From assembly GCA_035699745.1 (NCBI GenBank), contig DASSPH010000038.1, forward strand, positions 1 to 49,986: a stretch of DNA of 49,986 nucleotides. Reading direction: 5' to 3'. The DNA comes from Vicinamibacterales bacterium. Its GTDB lineage: Bacteria; Acidobacteriota; Vicinamibacteria; Vicinamibacterales; 2-12-FULL-66-21. Shown here piece after piece: positions 15,866 to 26,065 of the stretch. Below the pieces are notes generated by a model. The model was not told the DNA's origin and ran no database searches. It saw only the letters and a list, made by a program, of their open reading frames with translations. Within the stretch, counting starts at the first letter, position 1. The number at the start of each line of letters is the position of its first letter. Made by a program: the position numbers and the translations under genes.

Positions 15866-18415
15866 ATGCGAACCACGTGCTTCCTTGCGTTAGCTCTCTC
15901 GGCGGCTGCCTTGACGACCGACCTCGCGGCGCAGGGGCGCGGCGGCGGCGGCGGCGGACAGCAGGGCGCCGCACCTGTGCAATCGATCGACGCCCGCACC
16001 GCCGGTCTGCAGAAAGTGGACGGCTACATGCCGCTCTACTGGGACGAGAAGACCGGCACGCTCTGGATGGAGATCAACAAGTTCGATACGGAGATGCTCT
16101 ATTCGACCGGCCTGACGTCCGGCCTCGGCTCGAACGACATCGGGCTCGATCGCGGCCTCGGCGGGCAGGGACGGGTGGTGAAGTTCCAGCGCATCGGCCC
16201 GCGCGTGATGATGGTGCAGCCCAACTACACGTGGCGCGCCGTCAGCCCCAACGCGGATGAGCGCCGCGCCGCCGAGGACGCCTTCGCCCGGTCCATTCTC
16301 TGGGGCTTCAGCGTCGGCGCCGAGACGGACGGCCGCGTGCTGGTGGACGCGACGGACTTCTTCCTCCGCGATGCGTTCAACGTCATTCCGCGGCTGCGGC
16401 CGGGCAACTACCGCGTCGACCGCACGCGCAGCGCGATCGACATGCCGTGGACGAAAGGGTTCCCGAAGAACACCGAGATCACGACGCTGCTCACGTTCTC
16501 GAACGAGGGAGGAGCCGCGGCAGGGCCCGCCGCGGGCGGGGGACGCGGCGGCGGCGGATTCGGTGGAGGCATGTTCTCGGGTTCCGTGGGCAGCGTCACG
16601 CCGACCGCGGATTCGGTGACCCTGAAGGAACATCACAGCTTCGCGGAGCTGCCCGACGCCAACTACAAGACGCGCGTCGACGACCCGCGCTCCGGCTTCC
16701 AGTCGCTGCAATACGCGGACTTCGCCGCGCCGATGACCGAACCGCTGGTCAAGCGGTTCATCCGCCGGCACCGTCTCGAGAAGGTCGACCCGGCGGCGCG
16801 CGTCAGCGAGGCGAAGAAGCCGATCAAGTACTACGTCGATCGCGGGGCGCCGGAACTGGTCCGCAAGGCGCTGCTCGACGGGGCCGGCTGGTGGAACCAG
16901 GCGTTCGAGGCCGCCGGCTACCGCAACGCCTTCCAGGTCGAGCTCCTGCCGGAAGGGGCCGACCCGATGGACATCCGCTACAACATGATCAACTGGGTCC
17001 ACCGCTCGACGCGCGGCTGGAGCACCGGCGGCTCGATCTCGGATCCGCGTACCGGCGAGATCATCAAGGCCACGGTCACGCTCGGCTCGCTGCGCGACCG
17101 CCAGGATTACCTGATCTTCGAAGGCCTGCTCGCCCCGTACAAGACGGGCACCGAGACGCCGGCCATCCTGCAGCAGACCGCGCTCGCGCGCATCCGTCAG
17201 CTCGCGGCCCACGAAGTCGGCCACACCCTCGGCATCGGGCATCAGTACTACAACAGCGCCAAGGGGCGGATCTCGGTGATGGATTATCCCCATCCGCTCG
17301 AGAAGCTGAACCCCGACGGCACGATCGATCTGTCGGACGCGTACGCCACGGGGATCGGCGAGTGGGACAAGGTCGCCGTCGCCTATGCCTACTCCGACTT
17401 CCCTCCCGGCACGAACGAGTCGGCGGCGCTGCGCAAGATCATCGACGACGCGTGGAAAGCGGACCTGATCTACATGTCGAACCAGGACCTCGACGCCACC
17501 CCGCGGGTGGATCAGTGGAACAACGGCACCGACGTGGCCGGCGAGCTGACCCGCATCATGCAGATCCGGCGCGCCGCGCTGAACCGGTTCGACGAGACGG
17601 TGATCAGGAAGGACGCGCCGATGGCGACGATGGAGGAGGCGCTGGTGCCGCTCTACCTCTATCACCGGTATGCCGTCGAGTCCGCGGCCTCGGCGCTCGG
17701 CGGGCAGGACTACATCTACGCGTTCCGCGGTGACCAGCGCACGCCGACCCGGTGGGTGCCGGCGGCGCAGCAGGGCGCCGCGCTCGACGCCCTGATGGCG
17801 GCGCTGAAGCCCTCCGAGCTGGCGCTGCCGAAGAACGCGCTCGACAAGATCCCGCCGCGGCCGGCCGGCTGGGGGGCGCATCGCGAGATGTTCACCCGCT
17901 ACACCGGCGAGGTGTTCGACCCGATCAGCCCGGCGGTCGCCGCCGCCGACATGACGATCGGCTTCATCCTCTCCCCCGACCGCGCCGCGCGGATGGTGGC
18001 GCAGAACGCGCTCGATCCGTCGCTGCCAGGGCTCAGCAGAGTGCTGACCGCTCTTCACCAGGCGACATTCGAGGCGGCCGCCGCCACGCCATACGAGAAG
18101 GAGATCCGCCGCGCGACCTCCCGCGTGCTGGTCGAACGCCTGATGGCGCTGGCCGGCACCGCCTCGATGCCGCAGGTGCGAGCGGTCGCGTCCTCGACGC
18201 TGGCCGGCATCCAGTCGCTCGACACGGCTGCCGTGTCCGATCCGGGCGACGCCGCCATGCGCAGGCTCATGGCCGGCGACATCAAGCGCTTCCTCGAGCG
18301 TCCGATCGCGCCGATCGCGACGCCGGCGACGCCCGATCCGCCCCCGGGCGCGCCCATCGGCGACACCGGCATGGACTGGCTCGCCCGCGTCAGCTGGTGT
18401 CACTGGGGGCGCTGA
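15866..18415 (+). CDS. exported zinc metalloprotease (Met-zincin, DUF4953/DUF5117 type)
   Basis: An 849-residue secreted protein. Signal peptide 'MRTTCFLALALSAAALTTDL' is followed by a Gly-rich linker. The central part has the DUF5117-like strand region ('VDGYMPLYWDEKTGTLWMEI'), and the catalytic zincin site 'AAHEVGHTLGIGHQ' places H449, E450, H453 and H459 as zinc ligands and base, with the Met-turn 'ISVMDYP' about 23 residues later. Length and order match the large zinc-dependent metalloproteases common in Acidobacteriota and Bacteroidota. A second Gly-rich loop ('AGGGRGGGGFGGGMF') sits near 225-240. Target proteins are unknown. The gene has its own leaderless-type promoter 41 bp after the TlpA gene. 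Confidence 0.92.
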   Translation: MRTTCFLALALSAAALTTDLAAQGRGGGGGGQQGAAPVQSIDARTAGLQKVDGYMPLYWDEKTGTLWMEINKFDTEMLYSTGLTSGLGSNDIGLDRGLGGQGRVVKFQRIGPRVMMVQPNYTWRAVSPNADERRAAEDAFARSILWGFSVGAETDGRVLVDATDFFLRDAFNVIPRLRPGNYRVDRTRSAIDMPWTKGFPKNTEITTLLTFSNEGGAAAGPAAGGGRGGGGFGGGMFSGSVGSVTPTADSVTLKEHHSFAELPDANYKTRVDDPRSGFQSLQYADFAAPMTEPLVKRFIRRHRLEKVDPAARVSEAKKPIKYYVDRGAPELVRKALLDGAGWWNQAFEAAGYRNAFQVELLPEGADPMDIRYNMINWVHRSTRGWSTGGSISDPRTGEIIKATVTLGSLRDRQDYLIFEGLLAPYKTGTETPAILQQTALARIRQLAAHEVGHTLGIGHQYYNSAKGRISVMDYPHPLEKLNPDGTIDLSDAYATGIGEWDKVAVAYAYSDFPPGTNESAALRKIIDDAWKADLIYMSNQDLDATPRVDQWNNGTDVAGELTRIMQIRRAALNRFDETVIRKDAPMATMEEALVPLYLYHRYAVESAASALGGQDYIYAFRGDQRTPTRWVPAAQQGAALDALMAALKPSELALPKNALDKIPPRPAGWGAHREMFTRYTGEVFDPISPAVAAADMTIGFILSPDRAARMVAQNALDPSLPGLSRVLTALHQATFEAAAATPYEKEIRRATSRVLVERLMALAGTASMPQVRAVASSTLAGIQSLDTAAVSDPGDAAMRRLMAGDIKRFLERPIAPIATPATPDPPPGAPIGDTGMDWLARVSWCHWGR

Positions 18416-18423
18416 CGCATTGC

Positions 18424-18570
18424 CGATTGGCGATTGGCGATTGGCGATCGACGGTTGGCGATTGTTGATTGGCGATTGACGGATTGGCGATTGTGGATTC
18501 GACAATCATCAATCCGTCGATCCACAATCTCCCAATCGCCAATTGTCGATCGCCAATCGCCAATCGGCAC
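18424..18570. repeat. heptamer repeat forming a long imperfect hairpin
   Basis: Repeats of CGATTGG fill the left half, and their reverse complement CCAATCG fills the right half, so the 150-bp gap can fold back on itself. The core is GATTGTGGAT plus CGAC (18489-18503, one bulged T) pairing with GTCG plus ATCCACAATC (18516-18529) around a 12-nt loop. It separates the protease from the ABC-F gene and may stop or insulate transcription. The regular period gives long spurious open frames on both strands. Confidence 0.85.
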
Positions 18571-18576
18571 TCTACA

Positions 18577-20214
<1,638 letters not shown>

Positions 20215-20242
20215 GTGGCTGCCGGTGGCCGCACGCCGCGCC

Positions 20243-20277
20243 TCGACCCTCGATCCTCGATCCTCGCCCCTCGATCC
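20243..20277. repeat. heptamer tandem repeat, 5 units
   Basis: TCGACCC, TCGATCC, TCGATCC, TCGCCCC, TCGATCC in tandem, placed between the ABC-F stop and the -10 box of the PQQ dehydrogenase gene. Confidence 0.8.
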
Positions 20278-20279
20278 TT

Positions 20280-20285
20280 TAGAGT
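20280..20285 (+). promoter_or_regulatory. putative leaderless promoter -10 (TAGAGT-N6-GTG)
   Basis: TAGAGT, AACCGC, then GTG at 20292. No ribosome binding site lies between. The box begins only 2 nt after the end of the heptamer array. Confidence 0.45.
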
Positions 20286-20291
20286 AACCGC

Positions 20292-22232
20292 GTGAAACTC
20301 GCTCTGTATATCGCCCTGGTGGCACTGATAGCAACTGGATCCAGCTTCCAACCGGCGCCTGCCGGCTCCGACTGGCCGACCTACGGCCACGATCGCGGCG
20401 GCCAGCGCTTCTCTCCTCTCACCCAGCTCACGCCGGCGAACGTCAGCCGGCTCGAGGTCGCGTGGGTCTTTCACATGAGGCCCGCCGGTTCCACGCTGCG
20501 ATTCGCGGCGAGTCAGAACACGCCGCTCGTCGTCAACGGGACGATGTATCTGTCGACTCCTTACGGCCGCGTGGTGGCGATCGATCCGGTCTCCGGGGCG
20601 GAGATCTGGGCGTTCCGCCTGCCGTCGGGCAACCCTTCCACCCGCGGCGTGGAGTACTGGCCCGGCGACGCGCAGACGCCGGCGCAGATCGTTTTTGGCT
20701 CGAGCGACGCGAAGCTGTACTCCGTGGATGCGAAGACCGGGAAGCCGAACGAGGCCTTCGGCGAGAAGGGGATCGTGAACCTCGACACGCCGGAGATCCT
20801 GCAGGGGCTGCCCGGGCGCAACGCCCTGAGCTCCCCGCCGGTCACCTACCGCAACCTCGTGATCACCGGCGGGACGACGCAGGAGAATCCGCCGCGCGGC
20901 CCGGCCGGCGACGTCCGCGCGTGGGACATGCATACCGGCAAGCTGGCGTGGACGTTCCGATCGGTGCCGCGCGCCGGCGAGCCGCACAACGACACCTGGG
21001 CGGGCGAGAGCTGGAAGCAGCGATCCGGCGTGAACGTGTGGGGCTTCATGACGGTCGACGCCGCGCGCGGCATCGTCTACATGCCGTTCGGCGCGCCGTC
21101 CGTGGATCAGTACGGCGGCGATCGCGAGGGCGACAACCTGTTCGGCACGAGCCTGGTCGCCGCCGATGCGCGGACGGGAAAATACCTGTGGCATTTCCAG
21201 GTCGTGCACCACGACATCTGGGACGCGGATCTCTCCGGCGCGCCGGCGCTGATCGACGTGAGGCGCGGCGGCCGCACGATTCCGGCGGTCGCGGTGATCG
21301 GCAAGAACGGCCTGCTCTTCCTGCTCGACCGGGTGACGGGCAAGCCGATCTACGGCGTCGAGGAACGGGCGGTGCCGCAGAGCGACGTGCCGCTCGAGCG
21401 CGCGGCAAGGACGCAGCCCTTCCCGCTCAAGCCGGCGCCGCTCTCCCGCATGACGATGACCGCGGCGGAGATCGCCACCGTCACGCCGGAGCTCGAAGCC
21501 GCGTGCCGGAAGCTGATCGAAGGCCTGCAGCTCGGCGGCCCGTACCTGCCGGTCTCGTTCAACCGCCTGCGAGTGCAGTTCCCCGGCAACCATGGCGGCG
21601 TGAACTGGGGCGGCACCTCCTTCAACCCGCGGCTGGGATATCTGTTCGTCAACACCAACGAGATGGGGCAGATGTCCGGCCTCCGTGAACGGAGCAAGGA
21701 CGCGGCCGGTCCGGCGCGCGCCAGCGGCGTGGGCAACCGTGTGGATCCCGCAGGCCCCTACGAAGGGATTGCCGGCGGCGGCCGATTCAAAGACGACGAA
21801 TCCAACATGTATTGCCAGCAGCCGCCGTGGGGACGATTGACCGCGGTCGACGTCAACACCGGCGAGTTCGCGTGGCGGGTGCCGCTCGGCATCACCGAAA
21901 GCCTGCCGCCAGACAAGCAGCACACCGGCCGGCCGGGCAACGGCGGAACGATTGCGACCGCGGGTGGACTGGTGTTCGTCGGCGCGACCGACGACAGCCG
22001 GTTTCGCGCCTTCGACGCGAAGACCGGACGAGAGGTGTGGGCGCACAAGCTGCCGGGCGCGGCGCAGGCCACGCCGATGACCTACCAGGGGCGCGACGGC
22101 CGCCAGTACGTCGTCATCACGGCGACCGGCGGCAGTTTCTTCGGCAATCCGGTGACCGGGGACAGCGTCATCGCGTTCGCGCTGAGTTCAGATACTGCGT
22201 CACCACCTCGTCGACGTCCCGATCGGCGCTGA
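20292..22232 (+). CDS. PQQ-dependent dehydrogenase (quinoprotein glucose/alcohol dehydrogenase-like)
   Basis: A 646-residue exported quinoprotein. Signal peptide 'MKLALYIALVALIATGSS' is followed by the typical opening 'DWPTYGHDRGGQRFSPL' and propeller blades with 'VVAIDPVSGAEIWAFRLP', 'DVRAWDMHTGKLAWTF', 'FVGATDDSRFRAFDAKTGRE' and 'VVITATGG'. It should oxidise an alcohol or sugar in the periplasm with PQQ and Ca2+; no c-type haem motif is present. The natural end appears to be 'GDSVIAFAL'; the last 17 or so residues ('SSDTASPPRRRPDRR') read through the 3' end of the convergent denD gene, giving a 65-bp overlap. GTG start is supported by the leaderless spacing. Confidence 0.92.
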   Translation: MKLALYIALVALIATGSSFQPAPAGSDWPTYGHDRGGQRFSPLTQLTPANVSRLEVAWVFHMRPAGSTLRFAASQNTPLVVNGTMYLSTPYGRVVAIDPVSGAEIWAFRLPSGNPSTRGVEYWPGDAQTPAQIVFGSSDAKLYSVDAKTGKPNEAFGEKGIVNLDTPEILQGLPGRNALSSPPVTYRNLVITGGTTQENPPRGPAGDVRAWDMHTGKLAWTFRSVPRAGEPHNDTWAGESWKQRSGVNVWGFMTVDAARGIVYMPFGAPSVDQYGGDREGDNLFGTSLVAADARTGKYLWHFQVVHHDIWDADLSGAPALIDVRRGGRTIPAVAVIGKNGLLFLLDRVTGKPIYGVEERAVPQSDVPLERAARTQPFPLKPAPLSRMTMTAAEIATVTPELEAACRKLIEGLQLGGPYLPVSFNRLRVQFPGNHGGVNWGGTSFNPRLGYLFVNTNEMGQMSGLRERSKDAAGPARASGVGNRVDPAGPYEGIAGGGRFKDDESNMYCQQPPWGRLTAVDVNTGEFAWRVPLGITESLPPDKQHTGRPGNGGTIATAGGLVFVGATDDSRFRAFDAKTGREVWAHKLPGAAQATPMTYQGRDGRQYVVITATGGSFFGNPVTGDSVIAFALSSDTASPPRRRPDRR

Positions 22233-23121
22233 ATCCGAGTTGACGCGCCCGGCGGTCGTCCAGCGCGCCGGGCCAGGTGGCGACGACCCGCGCGACGCCG
22301 GGATCGATCTCGCAGCGGACGCGCGCTCTGGCGGCGGCGCCGCCGGCGCGCTCGAGGCTCGCGAGCATCTGCGCCGGCGTCACGGAGAGCCCCGGAAGGT
22401 TCACACACCGCGCGCCCCCAAGGGCCGAGGACGGCACCCGTGCGGCATGGATCAAGTTGCCGGTCACCACGTCGGGTGAGCTGATCCAGATGGGCATGTC
22501 GAGCGGAACCGGGCACACCGCGTCGATGCCGGCGAGCGGCTCGCGGATGATGCCGCTGACGAACGACGACAGCGCCGAATTCGGCGCTCCGGGCCGCACC
22601 GTGACCGTCGCCAGACGCAGAACGATGCCGTCGACGAAGCCGCGCCGCGAGTATTCACTCACCAGCAGTTCGGCGATGGCCTTGGCGACGCCGTAGGAGG
22701 ATTGCGGGCGGAGCACGTGGTCCTCGGGCACTTCCGCAGGCAGATTGGCGCCGAATACCGCCACGGTGCTGGCGAACACGAAGCGCGGCGGCCGGCGCAG
22801 CCGGCGGCACGCCTCCAGCAGGCCGCGCGTGGCATCCACGTTGACCCGCATCCCGACGTCGAATTCCGCCTCCGACTGGCCGCTCAGGACGGCCGCCAGA
22901 TGAAACACCAGGTCGACGCCGTCTTCGACGATGGAGCTGATGAAGGCGGAATCGACGATCGTCCCGGTCCTGACGTCGACGCGCGGGTCGCCGATCGGGC
23001 AGGCCGTTGTGTCTGCGGCCACGATCCGCGACACCGGCGGCAGTCGATCACCCCCGCCGAGCAGCGCCCTGACGACGCGGCTGCCAAGGAACCCGGCGGC
23101 GCCGGTAACGAGCACTGTCAT
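22168..23121 (-). CDS. denD: D-erythronate dehydrogenase (NAD-dependent epimerase/dehydratase family)
   Basis: A 317-residue extended SDR. It has 'VLVTGAAGFLGSRVVRAL' (NAD-binding GxxGxxG), 'VFHLAAVLSGQSEAEFD', the catalytic 'YGVAKAIAE' YxxxK, and the DenD-typical runs 'GIIREPLAGIDAVCPVP' and 'CVNLPGLSVTPAQMLASL'. Known DenD oxidises D-erythronate to 2-oxo-tetronate in a tetronate pathway with OtnK, OtnC and OtnI; none of those is in this window. ATG 23121 starts right at the Rossmann strand; ATG 23151 with GAGGAA upstream is an alternative that adds ten residues. Divergent from the next SDR gene, and its 3' end overlaps the PQQ dehydrogenase. Confidence 0.9.
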   Translation of the reverse strand: MTVLVTGAAGFLGSRVVRALLGGGDRLPPVSRIVAADTTACPIGDPRVDVRTGTIVDSAFISSIVEDGVDLVFHLAAVLSGQSEAEFDVGMRVNVDATRGLLEACRRLRRPPRFVFASTVAVFGANLPAEVPEDHVLRPQSSYGVAKAIAELLVSEYSRRGFVDGIVLRLATVTVRPGAPNSALSSFVSGIIREPLAGIDAVCPVPLDMPIWISSPDVVTGNLIHAARVPSSALGGARCVNLPGLSVTPAQMLASLERAGGAAARARVRCEIDPGVARVVATWPGALDDRRARQLGFSADRDVDEVVTQYLNSARTR

Positions 23122-23166
23122 CGTTGCTGATCCGTGTAATCCGCGGCCCATGTTACCGTTCCTCAC

Positions 23167-23925
23167 GTGGCCAATCCACTCGCAGTCGCGGTCGTCACGG
23201 GTGCGGGGTCCGGGATCGGGAAGGGGGTCGCGATCGCCCTGCTCCGCCGCGGATATGCGGTCGCCCTGGCCGGCCGGCGCCGGCCGGCGCTCGAGGAGGC
23301 GGTTCAGCAGTCGGGCGAGGACCCGGCGCGGGCGCTGCCGGTCCCGACGGACGTCGCCGACGCCGCATCGGTGCGCCGCCTGTTCGAGACCACGCGCGCG
23401 ACGTTCGGGCGCGTGGATCTCCTGTTCAACAACGCCGGAACCACGGCGCCGGGGATCGCGCTCGAAGAGCTGACCGTCGATCAATGGAAGACGGTCGTGG
23501 ACGTGAACCTGACGGGCGCCTTCCTGTGCACCCAGCAGGCGTTCCTCGCCATGAAGGATCAGCGCCCGAGGGGCGGACGCATCATCAACAACGGGTCGCT
23601 CTCGGCGCATGCGCCTCGGCCGAACTCGGCGCCGTACACCGCGACCAAGCACGCGATCACCGGCCTGACGAAGGCGACGTCACTCGACGGCCGCAAGTAC
23701 GACATCGCCTGCGGACAGATCGACATCGGCAACGCGGCGACCGAGATGACCGCGCGCTTCGCCTCGGGTATCCTGCAGGCGAACGGCGAGGTCAGCATCG
23801 AGCCGCGCATCGACGTCGCGCACGTCGTCGACGCGGTTCTCTACATGGCGAGCCTGCCGCTGGACGCCAACGTGCAATTCCTGACCGTCATGGCGACGAA
23901 GATGCCGTTCATCGGCCGGGGCTGA
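23167..23925 (+). CDS. SDR-family oxidoreductase
   Basis: A 252-residue classical short-chain dehydrogenase. Visible: '[20 protein letters not shown]' cofactor loop, '[13 protein letters not shown]' NNAG motif, Ser in '[10 protein letters not shown]', and '[11 protein letters not shown]' YxxxK. Arginine-rich '[12 protein letters not shown]' after strand 2 hints at NADP preference. The substrate cannot be read from sequence. GTG start at 23167. It is followed after 11 bp by the Tat-exported TIM-barrel gene with a good ribosome binding site, so the two form an operon, opposite denD; all three may belong to sugar or sugar-acid breakdown. Confidence 0.92.
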   Translation: MANPLAVAVVTGAGSGIGKGVAIALLRRGYAVALAGRRRPALEEAVQQSGEDPARALPVPTDVADAASVRRLFETTRATFGRVDLLFNNAGTTAPGIALEELTVDQWKTVVDVNLTGAFLCTQQAFLAMKDQRPRGGRIINNGSLSAHAPRPNSAPYTATKHAITGLTKATSLDGRKYDIACGQIDIGNAATEMTARFASGILQANGEVSIEPRIDVAHVVDAVLYMASLPLDANVQFLTVMATKMPFIGRG

Positions 23926-23936
23926 GAGGAGACGCG

Positions 23937-24791
23937 ATGGCGGCACTGACGAGACGCGAATTCGTCGCCGGTGTGATGGCAACGGCGCTGGCGGCACGGA
24001 TCGAGGCGAGCCCGCTCGGCTTGCCGATCGGCAGCCAGACCTACCCGCACCGGCAGACGATCGGCGCGGGAGACTTCGCCGGCCTGCTCGAGACGCTGAA
24101 AGAGATCGGGGTCGAGGCAGTCGAGTTGTGCTCGGCGATCGGCTACAAGGAATTCGCGCCGCTTGCCGACGCGCGCGCCGTCAAACGGACGCTCGGCGAG
24201 CACGGCATGAAGTGCGAGAGCGCGCATTTCAGCCTCCGCGAGCTGCGCGACAACCAGCAGAAGAGCATCGACTGGGCGCGCGAGATCGGCATGACCCAGA
24301 TGGTCGTCGCCACCCTCGGCGGCGGCCGCACGCCCGCGATGGACGACGTGAAGCGCGCGGCTGACGAATACAACGCCATCGCCGCGGTGGCGGCGAAGGC
24401 CGGCATGCAGCAGGTGCTGCACAACGAGGGGTTCGAGGTATCGATGGTCGACGGCCGCCGCACCTACGACATCCTGATGGACCTGCTCGATCCGAAGCTG
24501 GTCAAGTTCCAGTTCCAGATGTCGACGATCAACCAGGGGCTGGTGGCCGAAGAGTACTTCACGAAGTATCCCGGACGCTTCATCTCGATGCACGTTCAGG
24601 ACGTCGACATGAACGCGCCGGTTCCGGAAGGCGGACGCGGGCGCCCGCAGACCGCCGTCGGCAAGGGCAGCATCGACTGGGCGAAGACGTTCAAAGCGGC
24701 GCGGACGGGCGGCGTGAAGAACTATTTCGTCGAGCAGAACATGGAGCTGACGAAAGCGAGCGTCGCCGCGCTGAAAGCGATGAACGTCTGA
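23937..24791 (+). CDS. sugar phosphate isomerase/epimerase-like TIM barrel, Tat-exported
   Basis: A 284-residue xylose-isomerase-like TIM barrel (AP_endonuc_2 family). 'LTRREFVAGVMATALAAR' is a clear Tat signal (RREF). Barrel landmarks are 'VEAVELCSAIGYKEF', 'GMKCESAHFSLREL', 'QQVLHNEGFE' with a metal-binding His/Glu, 'VKFQFQMSTI', 'RFISMHVQDVD' and 'NYFVEQNM'. Periplasmic members of this family are often linked to Gfo/Idh oxidoreductases and 3-keto-sugar chemistry, which fits the DUF1080 and Gfo/Idh genes later in the window. Start supported by GAGAGGAGA just upstream. Exact substrate unknown. Confidence 0.9.
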   Translation: MAALTRREFVAGVMATALAARIEASPLGLPIGSQTYPHRQTIGAGDFAGLLETLKEIGVEAVELCSAIGYKEFAPLADARAVKRTLGEHGMKCESAHFSLRELRDNQQKSIDWAREIGMTQMVVATLGGGRTPAMDDVKRAADEYNAIAAVAAKAGMQQVLHNEGFEVSMVDGRRTYDILMDLLDPKLVKFQFQMSTINQGLVAEEYFTKYPGRFISMHVQDVDMNAPVPEGGRGRPQTAVGKGSIDWAKTFKAARTGGVKNYFVEQNMELTKASVAALKAMNV

Positions 24792-24850
24792 GGCGGCCCG
24801 GCGGCGTACCACGCGCGAAATCCCAGCCGCGTCGGCTTGAACGGCCGTTT

Positions 24851-24870
24851 CGGCGCAGTATAGTGCGCCG
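24851..24870. terminator. putative bidirectional terminator hairpin
   Basis: CGGCGCA-GTATAG-TGCGCCG is a perfect 7-bp stem with a 6-nt loop in the gap between two convergent genes. A short TCTT follows on the plus strand. The loop TATAG could instead be a stray -10, but no gene follows it. Confidence 0.4.
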
Positions 24871-24882
24871 TCTTCGCGGCGG

Positions 24883-25299
24883 CTAGCCGACCCGGCGGAC
24901 GGTCAGGTACAGCGGCGCCGCGCCGAACAGTACGAGCAGCGGATACGTGAGCTTGCCGGGACGGTTGATCGCCTCGAACCGCACCTGCTCGCCGGGCTTG
25001 ACGTCGAACTCCAGCGTCTTCCAGACCAGCGTGTTGCTGACGCGCAGCCGATGCGGACCCGGCGCGACGTCCCGCTGAATCGACTCGCCGAACAGCAGAT
25101 CGCCGAGCCGCTCGCCGTCGAGCGTGATCACCAGTTGGCGCAGGCCGACGTCGGACGCGTGCGTGCGCGCGATCGTGACCGAGGCGGGGCGCATGCGCCA
25201 CACCCGTTCCCAGAACTCGACGTCGTCCAGCTGGGTCTTGAGACCGACGCCGGCGTCTTCGACGAGGTCAGGGACGATGTTGGGAGTGACGGGGGCCAC
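24883..25299 (-). CDS. hypothetical protein, possible C-terminal membrane segment
   Basis: A 138-residue protein I do not recognise. The middle is strand-rich ('VGLRQLVITLDGERLGDLLF', 'GPHRLRVSNTLVWKTLEFDV', 'GEQVRFEAINRPGKL'), like a small beta-sandwich or PEGA-like domain. The C terminus 'LTYPLLVLFGAAPLYLTVRR' is hydrophobic and could be a membrane anchor. GTG start at 25299 has GGAG 5 nt upstream. It is last in a leftward three-gene cluster, 19 bp after the EEP gene, so probably co-expressed with it. Confidence 0.68.
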   Translation of the reverse strand: MAPVTPNIVPDLVEDAGVGLKTQLDDVEFWERVWRMRPASVTIARTHASDVGLRQLVITLDGERLGDLLFGESIQRDVAPGPHRLRVSNTLVWKTLEFDVKPGEQVRFEAINRPGKLTYPLLVLFGAAPLYLTVRRVG

Positions 25300-25318
25300 G
25301 AAAACTCCGCCGGACAGC

Positions 25319-26065
25319 TTACACCCGGATCTGGGAGAGCAGCGGAAAGTGATCCGAGGCTTGTTGAGCTGCCGGCGACCGGACCACTTCGCACGAGTGG
25401 ACGCGGGAGAGGTGCGCCGACGGGACGAACAGGTAGTCCAGCCGCACCTGCGGCTTCGTGGTCGGCAAGGTGAGGCCGGGATCGGCCGGATGCAGGGCGC
25501 GGAAGGCGTCGACGTACCCGGCGTCGCGCACGACCTGGATCGTGCGCCAGCGGATCCGGCCGCCGCTCAGCCACACCGTGGCGCGCACCTTCTGCGGGAG
25601 CGCTCGGAAATCCAGCAGCTCGCCGGGGGTGACCGTGTTGAAGTCGCCGACCAGCGCGTGGAACCCTGCCTGGTGCTGACGGATGCTGCGCAGCAGCGCG
25701 CGCAGCTCGATCATGCGCCGCCGCTCCGTCCACGCCGCGAAGACCGCGCTGAGATGCAGGCCGAAGACACGGAACGCCATGCCCTGCGGAACGATTTCGA
25801 GGAACGCGTGGCGGGACAGCCGCGGCCGGTGCCATTCGTGGTGCGCGATGGGCAGGCGGCTGATGAAGCCGAGCGAGAACTCGGGCATCGCCGCCCAGTA
25901 CTGGAGGCCCGATTCGCGCGCGAGCCGATCGATGACGGCCGGCACGGTCGCCTCCTGCAGCACGACGATGTCCGGCGCGCACGGGCGGATGACGGACAGC
26001 AGCGCGTCTTCGCGGCCGGCGCCCCCCCGGCGGATGTTGTAGCTGAGGAGGCGGAGCGAAGTCAC
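25319..26065 (-). CDS. endonuclease/exonuclease/phosphatase (EEP) family hydrolase
   Basis: A 248-residue protein with the full EEP catalytic set: 'LLSYNIRRGG' (Asn), 'IVVLQEAT' (metal-binding Glu), 'FGLHLSAVFAAWTERRRMIE' (His), 'ALVGDFNTVTPGELL' (Asp/Asn), 'RLDYLFVPS' and the C-terminal 'ASDHFPLL' (Asp-His). Relatives cleave phosphodiester bonds in DNA, RNA or phospholipid headgroups. No signal peptide is seen, so it is cytoplasmic. The ATG overlaps the stop of the nucleotidyltransferase-like gene by 4 bp, so the pair is translated together. Confidence 0.9.
   Translation of the reverse strand: MTSLRLLSYNIRRGGAGREDALLSVIRPCAPDIVVLQEATVPAVIDRLARESGLQYWAAMPEFSLGFISRLPIAHHEWHRPRLSRHAFLEIVPQGMAFRVFGLHLSAVFAAWTERRRMIELRALLRSIRQHQAGFHALVGDFNTVTPGELLDFRALPQKVRATVWLSGGRIRWRTIQVVRDAGYVDAFRALHPADPGLTLPTTKPQVRLDYLFVPSAHLSRVHSCEVVRSPAAQQASDHFPLLSQIRV

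Noticed and set aside
22168-23652. Extension of denD upstream to 23652
   Set aside because: The extension is antisense to the SDR gene and not part of the DenD fold.
24858-24864. TATAGT considered as a promoter
   Set aside because: It lies in the loop of a convergent hairpin and no gene follows on that strand.
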